From Sarocladium kiliense (Eukaryota; Ascomycota; Sordariomycetes; Hypocreales; Sarocladiaceae), in NCBI GenBank assembly GCA_030734395.1, contig JAUZTG010000030.1, forward strand, positions 1 to 55,508: a stretch of DNA of 55,508 nucleotides. The letters run 5' to 3'. The position numbers were made by a program, and so were the translations under genes. Numbering within the stretch: position 1 is the stretch's first letter; each line of letters opens with the position of its first letter. The notes under the pieces are model-generated. The model did not search any database, was not told the DNA's origin, and saw only the letters and a list, made by a program, of their open reading frames with translations. Shown one piece after another: positions 10,886 through 21,859 of the stretch.

Positions 10886-12751
10886 CTACAACTTCGCTGT
10901 TGTCGCCATATGATCTCTGGCCTCTCGCTCTTCGCGATATTTGCGTGGCCATATTCCAGACTTCCCCGGCGCCATTATGCCATTTGGATCGACCGTCTCC
11001 TTCAAACGCTCGACAAACCTTCGATGAATGTGGTCGTTGAAGTCAAACTGATCTGCCACGTCCTCCATGAAGTTAAGATGCGTGCGATACTCCGAATACC
11101 CATGTTCTCGAGCCGCCGCCAGCAGGTCCAGAAAGCACAGGTGCGCGTTCCGCTTCTGGATCTCAGAGTCATTGTCGTAGAAGAGAATGTTGAGATGATT
11201 TATATGATGCTGATACAAGTGAAAACCGGGGTGGAAGTCGAAACCGTACTTGGCGGAGATCTTCTTGCCAACGCGGTAGAAATCTAAAGCCAACTTGCCG
11301 TCAGGAGGGAGAACCGGCGAGAAGCTAATATGGCCTCCGTTGTCACCGCGGAACTGTATAGACTGGAGTCGAAGTAGGTTTGGAAGTCCGATCTGTGTGC
11401 CTCCCTTCTCCGTCACCGGGACCTGATCTGCGTCGAGAAGACCCTTAGCATCGCCGGCAAGATACGTGTCTTGTGTGAGGGTAGCGCCTGGAAGGTCGGC
11501 AAAGGCAGCCTTGATGGCATCCCACCGACACTTCATCATCGTTTCGGTGCCTTTATTTCAACATGTCAGCTTAGTCAAACCGCGACTGCGGCGACGAGAG
11601 GAAGTACGGAACAAGGCGTACCATATAGAGCGAACCGAGCATTCCACCATCCCTTTTTGTTCTTTCTCCTCCATGACTCCACGACTGAGTCCGGAATAGC
11701 ACCCTCTCCTTCATAGACATCCGATTGCGGCCCTGCTGCCGCCATGGCTCGGATGGGGTTGCCAATCACCGGGTGGTTCTGCAAGACCTCGGTGCGGTAA
11801 AGATGCCCGAGGCGGTCGACGAGAGGCTCGAGATCTTCCTCCTTGTCGACTTGAATATCACAACTCATGAAGCCTTGTTGCTTGGGGTATAGCCAGATTC
11901 CCAGCTTTGTGACGATCCCAAAGTTGGACTGGAAGAAAAGAGTATCGACCGAGGGACCGAAGCCAGGCTTGAAACACTGCCATGTTGTGCTGTTGGTGAT
12001 AGCTCCCATGCCGGTTCGAATCACCTCCCCTGATGGCAGAACTGCCTAGAGAACGCCATTCATTAGCTTTAATACCCGCATTATCCAGGATTCGTACTCA
12101 CTTCTAAGCCGCATTGGACTTGGGCATGTTCACCCAGCGGTGTGTATCCCCATCCTCGATCTAGTGTATTCCCTAGGATGCTGCCCCAGCCTAATGAGGG
12201 CACCGATGGGTAGACGGTCTTTTTGTGAGCCTTGCAGTACTCGAAAAGGTCGAAGAAAGAGACGTCGGGCTCGACTAGAGCATAACAGGCCTTGTCATTG
12301 ACCTCTAGGATCTTATTCATCCGCCCGAGATCGACTACGACGGAACCCTGGACGAGTGGGCTGGGACCGCCATACCCATTATTCTTGCCTCGAGAAATTG
12401 GCCAAAGAGGAATGCTGAAGTCATTTGCGACTTTGACTACCTTCTGAACGTCCTCGACGGATCTCGGCAGCACGACTGCGGAGCAGAGATTTTTGTTGGA
12501 CTCTGTGGTAGCCATAGGAAAGGGGTCGCGGTAGGCTTGGAAATGATTAGCGTACGTATAAGATCTTGGAGGCCGGGAAAATTCGAGGCAAGAGAAGCAG
12601 GTCATTCTATGGCCGTATGTCATAACTCACATGTGAGATCCTCAGGCTTGTACCGAACCTGGTGCCTGCCCAAAGCTGCTTGGAACGCGTCGAGGGCTTC
12701 TTCAAACCCTCTCCTGGTGATATTCGGAGGCAGAACTGAGGAAGAGCCCAT
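10886..12751 (-). CDS. Vanillyl-alcohol-oxidase-like flavoenzyme
   Basis: Four exons splice cleanly: 12751-12631, 12535-12102, 12045-11622 and 11550-10886. They give about 547 aa, close to the 560 of known vanillyl-alcohol oxidases. The FAD_binding_4 domain includes 'WPISRGKNNGYGG', 'SVVVDLGRMNKILEV' and 'GNTLDRGWGYTPLGEH'. The C-terminal oxidase domain includes a His-His pair in 'LYQHHINHL' at the place of the flavin-linking His, and 'EYRTHLNFM', which carries the conserved Tyr-Arg. The 'YTPLGEH' motif has Glu where vanillyl-alcohol oxidase has its catalytic Asp. The family oxidises 4-hydroxybenzylic phenols to aldehydes with release of H2O2. The start at 12751 was chosen because it begins the conserved N-terminal helix ('LPPNITRRGFEEALDAF'). 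The gene looks intact, but a truncated LINE ends about 25 bp upstream, so its native promoter is gone or displaced. Confidence 0.85.
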
Positions 12752-12776
12752 TGGAAAGTTTTCAAAGCGACCAGAT

Positions 12777-14740
12777 AGAGGTGATCCCTGGGGGAGGCCG
12801 GGTTGCGGTAGTTCCTTGCTTTCAGAGGGTTGCCCATTGATCACGACAGATGCCGTTCGGTCAGAGCAGAACGAGTCTACCCACCTCACCAGTTCCATTG
12901 GGATCCTCCTGGCCAACAGCCGCTGCAGTAGCCTTTCCTTGCACACGCCGTTGTACGCTCCTTTTACATCGAAGCTGACCAGGCTGAGGACCTGCTTCGC
13001 CCTCCACGCCCTGAAGATGTGTTCCTGGAGCACGATGAGCGCCTGTTCTGCCGACCGCCGTTTCCTTGCGCCAAAATGATTGGTTGGCAGCAGACCAAAC
13101 TCCTCGGCAGCGTAGGAGATTCTTTCTGCGATGACAGCCTCCATCACCTTCCCCAGCGTTGACAGTAGGGATATCGGCCTCCATGCCTTCGCGACCGTGT
13201 AGTCCGCCTTCCCTGGCTTCCTCAACGGTACAATCTTCGCGTGTCTGCACTGCGTGGGTAAAACTCCATCTGCCACCGATGTCCGGAAAAGTCTGAGTAT
13301 CCGTTGATTTGCCACCTCCCAGATCTGCCGCCATACCATGACCGGCAAACCGTCCTCCCCAGGTGCCTTCCATGGTTTCATTTTAAACAACTGTGTTTCA
13401 ATCTCTTCCCTGGTGAGGTCGGGCATGTCAAGTGGGTTCCTCCGTGGCGGGGAATCCTCCTCTGCTATGTCTTGGGGCAATGGTGGAAAGAAGGTCGTAA
13501 GCAGTTCCTGAGTCTGCTCCTGTGGGTTGATGGTGCGGGTTCCATCTGTACGGGTCAATTGCGGTAGCTTGTCGTACTTTGCCCCTTGTTCCTGATCCAA
13601 GTATTTGGCCGCTTTCCATATGTTTACGTTGTCGGCCAGGAAGTCGTCCCAATGAGTCTTCTTCTGCTTGCGAATAGCGTCGTGGTACTGTTTTGATGCC
13701 TCCCTCGCTAGCCGTTCGAGTTCTGGCTGGGGTCTGTCACCTCTTCTTTCCGTCCTGGCGCGATTCCTCCAGTGCGTGTAGATTCGGCGGAGCTGCGTCA
13801 GATCTGACGTCCACCACCTTTTCCCATAAGGGCAGGGCTTCGCCCTCGGCGTTAGTTTGTGGACAGCTTCAGTCACTGCGCCCAGCAAGATATCGGTCTG
13901 CTGTTGGACCGAGTGACCTGTTGGTGCCGTGCGGAGATTGTCCTCGATCCTTGCCCTGATCTCTTTCCACGGTGCATTCTTAAATAGGAGTCTCGGCTCC
14001 CCAGCTAGTCGCGGTATCGCCATGTCTAGGGTCGTTTCGATGGCCTGGTGGTCAGACCCATGGTCATTTGCATGGACCGTGCATTTGATCAGGGAATCGG
14101 CTAGCTCTGCCGAGACTAGGGAGGGATCGATTGTTGTCTCGCACTGTCCGCGTCGCCACGTCTTCGTTCCCCGCGGTAGCAGACTTCTCAGTGAATGTTC
14201 ATTCATCAGGTCAATGAGCTGATCCGCCTCTCCTTGTCGCTGGGGGTTTATATCGATTCCCCCCCACAACTGGTCGTGTCTGTTGAAATCGCCGACGACG
14301 ATTATGTGTGTAGCCCGACCCCCCGTCCTTTGCTCCTTCCGGATGGTACTGTCCAGCAATAGGCATGTTTCCGAAAGAGCTTCCGCGTCGTTCCCTGGAC
14401 CGTAGACGGACATCAAGAGGACCTCCGAGTCTGGGAGTCGCACCCTGGCGGCCGTAATGTCCGGTGATGGGACGGGGACCTGCTCGGTGTCCAGCCCCTT
14501 GCTTATCCACAACATGCTCCGTGCTCCCCATCTTCCCTCCCGCGCTTCAGACGGTACCATTTTGGTCCATTCGCGATGTCCCATTGGCACAGTCAGAAGC
14601 TTATCGCCCACCTTCCACGCCGGTGGTTCCTGTATTGCTATCGCGGCAAAGTCCTTTAGACTTTCGTCATTCATTACGCTTTCGTGTATCTCCCTCCGTT
14701 TTCCGACGTTAAGTTGAAGCACTCGAAACCTTCTATGCAT
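12777..14740 (-). pseudogene. LINE copy L ORF2, truncated in the reverse transcriptase
   Basis: ORF2 starts at 14740 (MHRRFRVLQLNVGKRR). The AP-endonuclease domain is complete: 'AIQEPPAW', 'VVGDFNRHDQLWGG', 'TTID' and 'DHGSDHQAIE'. Reverse transcriptase motifs follow: 'KMKPWKAPGEDGLPVMVW', 'AKAWRPISLLSTLGKV', 'FGARKRRSAEQAL' and 'VSFDVKGAYNGV'. The element stops after 'LPQGSPLS', before the YxDD-like box. The open frame does not stop there. It continues in frame through the flavoenzyme leader, its ATG at 12751 and all of its exon 1, ending at 12620. It cannot encode a working polymerase. Confidence 0.88.
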
Positions 14741-16127
14741 GCCGGGTAGGGTAGATCTTCTGGCAGTGTCTGCTAAACGACTCGTGTGATCCCCCGCAAG
14801 GTACACACTTGATCACTGGGTTTTGGCACGCATTGTGTCGGTGACCTTCGTTGGCGCACCTTGCGCACCGTTGGGTCTTTGTGCACTTGAACGCCTTATG
14901 TCCGATCTCTTGGCAGTTGTAGCATTGCTCTGGTCGGTCCCGTCGTTCAAAAGCGCTCGTCTTGCCAGATTCGCCCCCGACGTGGAAATACCCTTCCTCC
15001 AGAAGCTTCTGGGCGTCGGTAGCCTTTGTCAGATACACCACCATGGACCCGTATGCCTTCGGAACATCCCTCCGGCTGAGCCACGATATCTTGGCTATTG
15101 TTGCCTCATTCTCCTGGCCAAAGTCCTCAGCCGCGCCGGGTCGGACGGCTCCGCTCTCGTCCAGGACCACTGTACGGTTGACGTTGTCCACCTTGGTCGG
15201 GTGTAACTCGTCCCGCAGAATGCGGACTCCTCTTGCCATGGCCAATGTCGCCACTTCGGCCGCTTGCTTGACCACCTGGTGTTCCTCTTCGTTCCTGCAG
15301 ACGATCTTGACCCTGTTTTTATTCTTCGCGTCGACGGTGACCGCCTTGCACCTCCAGCCGCCGTCTCCTTGTCTCGCCCTCATTTCCTTCTCCACGGCCG
15401 ACCTGACGGCGCCTGCGGTTACTTTGCCCTTCTCCGCTTCCTCCACACGCGATGCGTCGATGGTGCAGAAGAGTATGTCCGTGAAGCTCGAGGGTGTCGT
15501 GTTCGCGGAGGAAAGTGTGCGCACGTTGTCGGGTTGGCTCGTCGGTGGGGTGCGCGCGATCTCGGCGTACGAGGCTCGGGGGCTCGATCCTGACAATGTC
15601 ATGCCCGGACAATTTTTTATATCTTCCAGCTGCTCCCGGACCTCCTTCATCTGCCGTTCCGTGTCCTGGAGTTGTCGCTGGGTCTCCTCGTTCTGTCGCT
15701 GGATCTCTTGGTTCTGGCGCTGGCTTTCGAGGAGCATCCGGTGTAGTTCTTGAATAGCCGCTTGGCTCTGCTGCTGGCTTCCCTGGTGTTCGTGTTGTAG
15801 CTCTTGGATTGTTGCTTGCTGTTCCTTGCCCTCCCGCTTTAACTCTGCTACCTGTTCCATGAACCTCTGTATCATCTCCAGCAACGCGTCTCCGTACGCG
15901 CTGCTCTTCCTGCTCGTGTCCAATCCCTCCTCTCCTCCGATTGGCGTTGTCCGCTTCGCATTCTTGGTCGGTTTCTTGATCGCTACGATGATTTCCCCGT
16001 CCATTTGTTGGTAGTCCTGTGCTTTGGCGCTTGGGGTCGGGTTGCGCGCCGATCGTCTCCGAGGCTGTTCGTTGTCGGCGGTCTCGGCCACGATCACGGT
16101 CTCCACCGCGTCAGACATGTCCCACAC
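14733..16127 (-). CDS. LINE copy L ORF1 protein (Gag-like, CCHC)
   Basis: This is a 464-aa unbroken frame. The N-terminal region is basic and disordered. Residues around 80-190 form a Gln/Glu-rich coiled coil with repeated 'RQNQEIQRQNEETQRQL'-type heptads. A globular middle follows, then three cysteine knuckles near the C-terminus, for example 'CYNCQEIGHKAFKC' and 'CARCANEGHRHNAC', then 'CVPCGGSHESFSRHC'. ORF1 proteins of this kind bind element RNA. Its stop overlaps the ORF2 start by 8 nt (ATGCATAG), as in copy R. The first 160 or so residues are identical to copy R, while the rest differs at about one residue in five. Confidence 0.9.
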   Translation of the reverse strand: MWDMSDAVETVIVAETADNEQPRRRSARNPTPSAKAQDYQQMDGEIIVAIKKPTKNAKRTTPIGGEEGLDTSRKSSAYGDALLEMIQRFMEQVAELKREGKEQQATIQELQHEHQGSQQQSQAAIQELHRMLLESQRQNQEIQRQNEETQRQLQDTERQMKEVREQLEDIKNCPGMTLSGSSPRASYAEIARTPPTSQPDNVRTLSSANTTPSSFTDILFCTIDASRVEEAEKGKVTAGAVRSAVEKEMRARQGDGGWRCKAVTVDAKNKNRVKIVCRNEEEHQVVKQAAEVATLAMARGVRILRDELHPTKVDNVNRTVVLDESGAVRPGAAEDFGQENEATIAKISWLSRRDVPKAYGSMVVYLTKATDAQKLLEEGYFHVGGESGKTSAFERRDRPEQCYNCQEIGHKAFKCTKTQRCARCANEGHRHNACQNPVIKCVPCGGSHESFSRHCQKIYPTRHA

Positions 16128-16205
16128 CCCGCGACAGCACGCGTCGGCCGCTTTCTGCCTTCCTTGAGATCCAAATACTCCAACTATTGATACAACGATT
16201 GATAC
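15574..16205. repeat. 632-bp inverted repeat, left arm
   Basis: This arm pairs with 17048-16417 about a centre at 16311. Translations in several frames on both strands coincide exactly at mirrored positions, and the nucleotide blocks I checked by eye matched. Outside position 15574 the match to copy R falls abruptly to about 80%. Confidence 0.9.
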
Positions 16206-16416
16206 CGACTTCTGACTTGATTTCTTCGACTTCGATCCCTACTACCAGCCCAGATCTCGACTTCCTGTTGTTCCTCCTCTTCTGCGGACAAGCTGAGATT
16301 GGCTGTGCCCGTGGCCCGGATCGGATATTCCATGTTCCGGAGTTGCCAGCTTCCTCGACGCGGGGTTAATGGGAGATGATTCGACCAGAACCAGAAAAAA
16401 AAAAAGTCGAATCGTT
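16206..16416. other. 211-bp spacer between the LINE 5' ends
   Basis: This separates the two head-to-head LINEs. It contains an A11 run (16395-16405), pyrimidine-rich stretches, and no recognisable gene. Just inside the right arm is a short duplication, AATCGTTGTATC repeated twice. It could be the remnant of the original insertion site between the two elements. Confidence 0.6.
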
Positions 16417-17048
16417 GTATCAATCGTTGTATCAATAGTTGGAGTATTTGGATCTCAAGGAAGGCAGAAAGCGGCCGACGCGTGCTGTCGCGGGGTGTGG
16501 GACATGTCTGACGCGGTGGAGACCGTGATCGTGGCCGAGACCGCCGACAACGAACAGCCTCGGAGACGATCGGCGCGCAACCCGACCCCAAGCGCCAAAG
16601 CACAGGACTACCAACAAATGGACGGGGAAATCATCGTAGCGATCAAGAAACCGACCAAGAATGCGAAGCGGACAACGCCAATCGGAGGAGAGGAGGGATT
16701 GGACACGAGCAGGAAGAGCAGCGCGTACGGAGACGCGTTGCTGGAGATGATACAGAGGTTCATGGAACAGGTAGCAGAGTTAAAGCGGGAGGGCAAGGAA
16801 CAGCAAGCAACAATCCAAGAGCTACAACACGAACACCAGGGAAGCCAGCAGCAGAGCCAAGCGGCTATTCAAGAACTACACCGGATGCTCCTCGAAAGCC
16901 AGCGCCAGAACCAAGAGATCCAGCGACAGAACGAGGAGACCCAGCGACAACTCCAGGACACGGAACGGCAGATGAAGGAGGTCCGGGAGCAGCTGGAAGA
17001 TATAAAAAATTGTCCGGGCATGACATTGTCAGGATCGAGCCCCCGAGC
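16417..17048. repeat. 632-bp inverted repeat, right arm
   Basis: This is the mirror of 15574-16205. It covers the 5' UTR and first third of ORF1 of LINE copy R. The identity edge at 17048 is sharp: the next bases already differ between the copies. Confidence 0.9.
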
Positions 17049-17902
17049 TTCATACGCCGAGGTCGCGCGGACCCCACCGACAAGCCGAGCCGACAACCCG
17101 AGCCGACAACGTGCGTACACTTTCCTCGACGAATACGACCCCCTCAACATTCACAGACACCCTCTTCTGCACGATCGATGCATCACGTGTGGAGGCAGCG
17201 GAGAAGAGCAATGTAACCGCTGGTGCCGTCAGGTCGGCAGCGGAGAAAGAAATGAGGGTGAGGAAAGGCGATGGCAGCTGGAGGTGCAAGGCCGTGACGA
17301 TCGACGCGAGGCACACGAGCAGGGTTAAGATCTTCTGCAGGAACGAGGAGGAGCACAACATGGTCAAGCAAGCGGCCGAGGTGGCGACGTTGGCAATGGC
17401 AAGAGGAGTCCGCATCCTGCGGGATGAGCTTTACCCAATCAAGGTCGACAACGTTAACCGCACAGCAGTTCTGGATGAGAGCGGCGTCGTCCGGCCCGGC
17501 GCGGCTGAGGCGTTCGGACAGGAGAACGAGACAACGGTAGCCAAGGTATCGTGGCTCAGCCGAAAGGATGTTCCGAAGGCGTACGGGTCGATGGTGGTAT
17601 ACCTGACAAAGGCGGCGGACGCCCAGAAGGTCCTGGAGGAAGGCTACTTCCATGCTGGAGGCGAGTCTGGTAGGACGGCGATATTCGAACGGCGACACCG
17701 CCCAGAAGTATGGTACAACTGTCAGGAAGTCGGGCACAAGGCGTTCAAGTGCACGAAGCCTCGACGGTGCGCGAGGTGCGCACTAGAAGGCCACCGCCAC
17801 GACACCTGCCGGGAGGAGGTTCCGAGGTGTGTTCCATGTGGGGGACCGCACGAATCGTTCAGCAGGAACTGCCCGAGGCTGTACCCTGGTCTTCATGAGT
17901 AG
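16504..17902 (+). pseudogene. LINE copy R ORF1, frameshifted
   Basis: The frame begins MSDAVETVIVAET at 16504 and matches copy L exactly through the coiled coil. The 13-bp tandem duplication at 17085-17110 shifts it. The proper frame resumes as 'TLSSTNTTPSTFTD' and ends at 17902 with CCHC knuckles ('CQEVGHKAFKC', 'CARCALEGHRHDTC', 'CVPCGGPHESFSRNC'). In the first knuckle the expected leading Cys reads Trp ('VWYNC'). The product would be truncated before the RNA-binding knuckles. Confidence 0.85.
17085..17110 (+). repeat. 13-bp perfect tandem duplication in ORF1
   Basis: The unit CCGAGCCGACAAC occurs twice in direct succession. Copy L has a single, slightly different version at the equivalent place. 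The extra 13 bases are the cause of the ORF1 frameshift. Confidence 0.9.
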
Positions 17903-20900
17903 GACGTTCCGGATGCTCCAACTCAACGTGGGAAAGCGAGAGGAGGTTCACGAGAGCGTGATGAACGATGAACAACTCAAGGACTACGCCGCCCTGGCGA
18001 TACAGGAACCGCCGGCGTGGAAGTCCGGGGACCGGCTGTGGACGGTCCCGATGAAACATCCGAGGTGGACCAGGATGGTACCGACGGTGTGGAGAGATGG
18101 GAGATGGGGAGCGAGGAGCATGCTGTGGGTGAACAAAGGTCTGGACGCAGAGCAGATACCAACCCCATCGCCAGACGTGGTGGAAGCGAGGCTGCGACTG
18201 TCGGGCCGGGCCATCCTCTTGGTGTCGATTTATGTGCAGTGCTACGACGCAGAGGTCCTCTTGGAGATCTGTCAGATGCTAGACAGGACGATACGCGAGG
18301 CTCGGTCAACCGGCGGACAAATAGTGGATGTCATTGTTGCCGGGGACTTCAACCGCCACGACCAGCTGTGGGGAGGAGATGCTGTCTCGCTGGACCGACA
18401 AGGAGAGGCGGACCCGATCATTGACCTGATGAACGAACACTCCTTGAGAAGCATGCTGTCTCGAGGAACGAAGACATGGCGCGCCAGGCAGAAAGAGTCG
18501 ACAATCGATCTGGTCCTCGCCTCGGAAGACCTAGTCTCTGCCCTGGTCAAATGCACAATTCACAAAACCGACCACGGATCCGACCACCAAGCCGTCGAGA
18601 CTTGGTTGGACGTAGCCATGCCGCGATCCAGAGCGGAGCCGAGGCTTCTCTTCAAGAACGCGCCATGGAAAGAAATCAACGAAAAGGTAGCCAGCAGACT
18701 GAGGCTGATGGCTGCAGGTGGGTCGGTACAGCAACAAACCGACAGGCTGATGGTCACCGTGCTCGAAACAGTCCACGAACTCACACCGAAAGCAAAGCCA
18801 TCAGCATACGCCAAAGGTGGTGGACGGCCGATCTTACACAGCTTCGCCGAATTCACACATATTGGAGAAATCGGGCCAAGACCAGCAGGAGGGCTGATCA
18901 AACCGAGCCGGAGCTCGAACGTCTAGCAAAGGACGCATCAAAACAGTACCACGATGCCATCCGACGACAGAAGAAGTCGCACTGGAATGACTTTTTGGCC
19001 GACGACACGAATATCTGGACGGCCGCCAAATACCTGCACGCAGAAGGGGGCGCGGCATTTGACAGAGTACCCCAGCTCACCCGAGCGGACGGGACATGCA
19101 CGACTAACGGAGCGGAACAAGCCGAGGAATTGTTGACCACCTTTTTCCCACCACTCCCGGAGAAGATAACAGAGGAAGGTCTGCGAGCCCAACGGGCACC
19201 TGTGAGCATGCCCGAGGTCACCATGGAAGAGGTAGAAGCACAGCTGTTCAGAATGAAGCCATGGAAGGCCCCGGGAGAGGACGGACTGCCAATCATGGTT
19301 TGGAGACAGGTCTGGCCAGCAGTAAAGCATCGAGTGCTGGAACTCTTCCGTACGTCAGTGGAGGATGGAACCTTGCCAACAGAGTGGAGACACGCGAAGA
19401 TTGTTCCACTCAAGAAACCCGGCAAGGAAGACTACATCATCGCCAAGGCATGGAGACCGATCTCGTTGCTGTCGACATTGGGGAAGGTCCTGGAAGCGGT
19501 GATCGCCGAAAGGATCTCATATGCGGCGGAGACGTTCGGGCTGCTACCAACGAACCACTTTGGGGCCCGGAAACGCCGATCGGCAGAGCAAGCACTTGTT
19601 CTACTGCAGGAGCATATTTACAAAGCGTGGCGCAGCAGACAAGTTGTCAGCCTCGTCAGCTTTGATGTGAAAGGGGCATATAACGGGGTACACAAAGACA
19701 GGCTGCTCCAAAGACTGACCGCGCGAGGAATACCGCCACGGCTGGTGCGAGGGGAGAAGCGTTCTGCTCCGGGCGCACGGCAGCCACGGTGGTCAATGGA
19801 CATCTATCGACAAATCGAGCGCTGCCGCAGGCGGGACTACCCCAGGGCTCACCCCTCTCCCCGATCCTGTTCCTCTTTTTTAATGCGGATCTTGTCCAAC
19901 ACAGTATCGACACAAATGGGGGTTCCCTCGCGTTCGTGGATGATTACACTGCCTGGGTGGTGGGACCAGACGCAGGAGCAAATCGCCAGGGCATTCAAAC
20001 CATCATAGAAAAGGCGCTCTCCTGGGAGCTGCGAAGCGGTGCGACGTTCGAAGCCGAAAAGACGGCCATCATTCACTTCACGAGGATGGCATGGCGCGCC
20101 AACGATACGCCCTTCACGATCAAGGGGCAGACGATCCACCCCAAGGAACAGGTCAAAATCTTGGGAGTCGTCATGGACCAACAACTCCGGTACAAGCAAC
20201 ACATCGCCAGAGCGGCGACCAAGGGTCTCATGTGCAGCGATGGATCTCAGACGTCTACGAGGCCTGGCACCAACCGTGGCCAGGCGCCTTTTTGTGGCGA
20301 CAGTTGCGCCAGTGACCGATTATGCGTCAAACGTTTGGATGCACGCCTGTGGGGAGGTCGCGATGAGAGCACTTAGCAGAGTGCAAAACCTGGGCGCCCA
20401 GGCTATCGTGGGCACCTTTCGGACGGTGGCGACCGCGGTGGCGGAGGCAGAGGCCGATATCCTCCCAATCCGTGGACGGTTCGCCAGACGAGCCACGTCC
20501 TTCTGGATGGACATGAATACGCTACCATATACTCATCCCCTTACCAGCCTCACAGCACGCTTCACAAAGCGGTTCACGTCACCACTCCAACGAATCGCAG
20601 CGTCACACGAAGGAATACCGCACGACAGCATAGAGACTATCCAACCCTTTGCCCTAGGACCATGGGAGGAGAGGGTGGCTCAGATCCAGGACAAGGACTC
20701 GATCATGGACCTTATGCGGGTAAAAGAACAAGATCATACAGTGATCGTCACGAGCACCGCGGTAAGGAACGACGCGGTTGGTATCGGCGCAACGATCCGG
20801 TACCCATGGTCCCGCCCGCACGCCGAGGGGATCATTGTAGTGTCGGCCACCCTAAGCACAAGAGACCGGCAGAGTCCGTTCACAGCAGAATTGGCAGCTA

Positions 20901-21859
20901 TAAGCAAATCACTTTCAGGAATACGGGAGCATCCTGGCCTGGAGAACATCACGATACTGACCAGGAACAAGGCAGCAACTCAGGCGGTCAGCCGACCACA
21001 CCACCAATCGGGACAGGGGATGATACAAAACATCTACACCGCGGTCAACAAGCATAGGAACAGGGGCAGAACCATATCGATTGGCTGGATTCCCACGGAA
21101 TTGAAATCGGACCTCGCCCAAGGAGCAAAGAAGGCAGCACGCCAAAGCGCTACCCCGGACAACCTGCCAACGAGGGCACCCTTCCGAGCAGTATCTACCA
21201 CGCTCGCCGCAGCAAGAAAAGAACAGCAAAAGTTACCCCAACCACTGCTGATAGATGTTGGCAAATATTCCAAAAAGGTCGACGCAGCCCTGCCCGGCAA
21301 GCATACACGCAAGTTATATGACGGCCTGACAGCAGCACGAGCTAGAATACTCGCACGACTGCGAACGGGGAAGATAGGACTTAACGGCTACCTGCACAAA
21401 ATTGGCGCGGTACCGTTTGGGGAGTGCGCATGTGGACAAGAATTGGAGACAGTGGAACATTTCCTCTTTAGATGTGAGAGATGGGCCTCGTTACGGGCCG
21501 AGATGCAGCAGGAGATAGGAGCTAGAATGGGAAATCTGTCCTTCCATCTGGGAGGGAAGGCGCCGACGGACCCGGATGACTGGACACCCAACATGGCAGC
21601 CGTACATGCAACCATTGCATATGCCATCGCAACAGGAAGACTCGATGACAAACAGCACCCGATTAAACTCACCAACAACCACCACGGACAACTAATATAC
21701 TCACCTCGTGTCCCGACAGCAGGTCAGCACCAGCGGCCGAGGATAGGAAGCTGGGCACCTGGAGAAGGCACCCTTCACGGACAACCTGCTACTAACCCCA
21801 CGAGAACTCCCGACCAGAGGCGACAAAGCGACAACGGACTGTTTCGGATGATCATGTAA
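17895..21859 (+). pseudogene. LINE copy R ORF2 (EN-RT-RNase H), three frameshifts
   Basis: Starts at 17895 (MSRTFRMLQLNVGKRE), overlapping the ORF1 stop as ATGAGTAG. The endonuclease ('IQEPPAW', 'VAGDFNRHDQLWGG', 'DHGSDHQAVE') leads to the reverse transcriptase. Frame breaks fall near 18816 (just before 'RWWTADLTQL'), near 19750 (after 'PPRLVR') and near 20226 (before 'AAMDLRRLRGLAPTV'). Between breaks the polymerase box 'LAFVDDYTAWV' is visible. The RNase H region ('FTAELAAISKSL', 'ILTRNKAATQAV', 'ISIGWIPTE') and the terminal 'CACGQELETVEHFLFRC' follow. It is inactive as it stands. Confidence 0.88.

Larger units (their letters stand above)
12777..16205 (-). mobile_element. Tad1-like non-LTR retrotransposon, copy L, 3'-truncated
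   Basis: The element carries ORF1 (CCHC protein) and ORF2 (endonuclease plus the first half of reverse transcriptase), read leftward. Its 5' end is placed at 16205, where similarity to copy R begins. It ends near 12777, inside the reverse transcriptase block 'LPQGSPLS', where it meets sequence 25 bp before the flavoenzyme start. The RT catalytic aspartates, RNase H and 3' UTR seen in copy R are absent. Loss of the 3' end is not what target-primed insertion normally leaves, so a later deletion or rearrangement is likely. No target-site duplication was found. Confidence 0.85.

Noticed and set aside
12005..12025. tRNA T-arm-like GGTTCGAATC
   Set aside because: It lies inside exon 3 of the flavoenzyme and no cloverleaf can be drawn around it.
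13929..15753. Long plus-strand open frames within LINE copy L
   Set aside because: They are antisense shadows of ORF1 and ORF2. The same shadows appear in copy R at mirrored positions.
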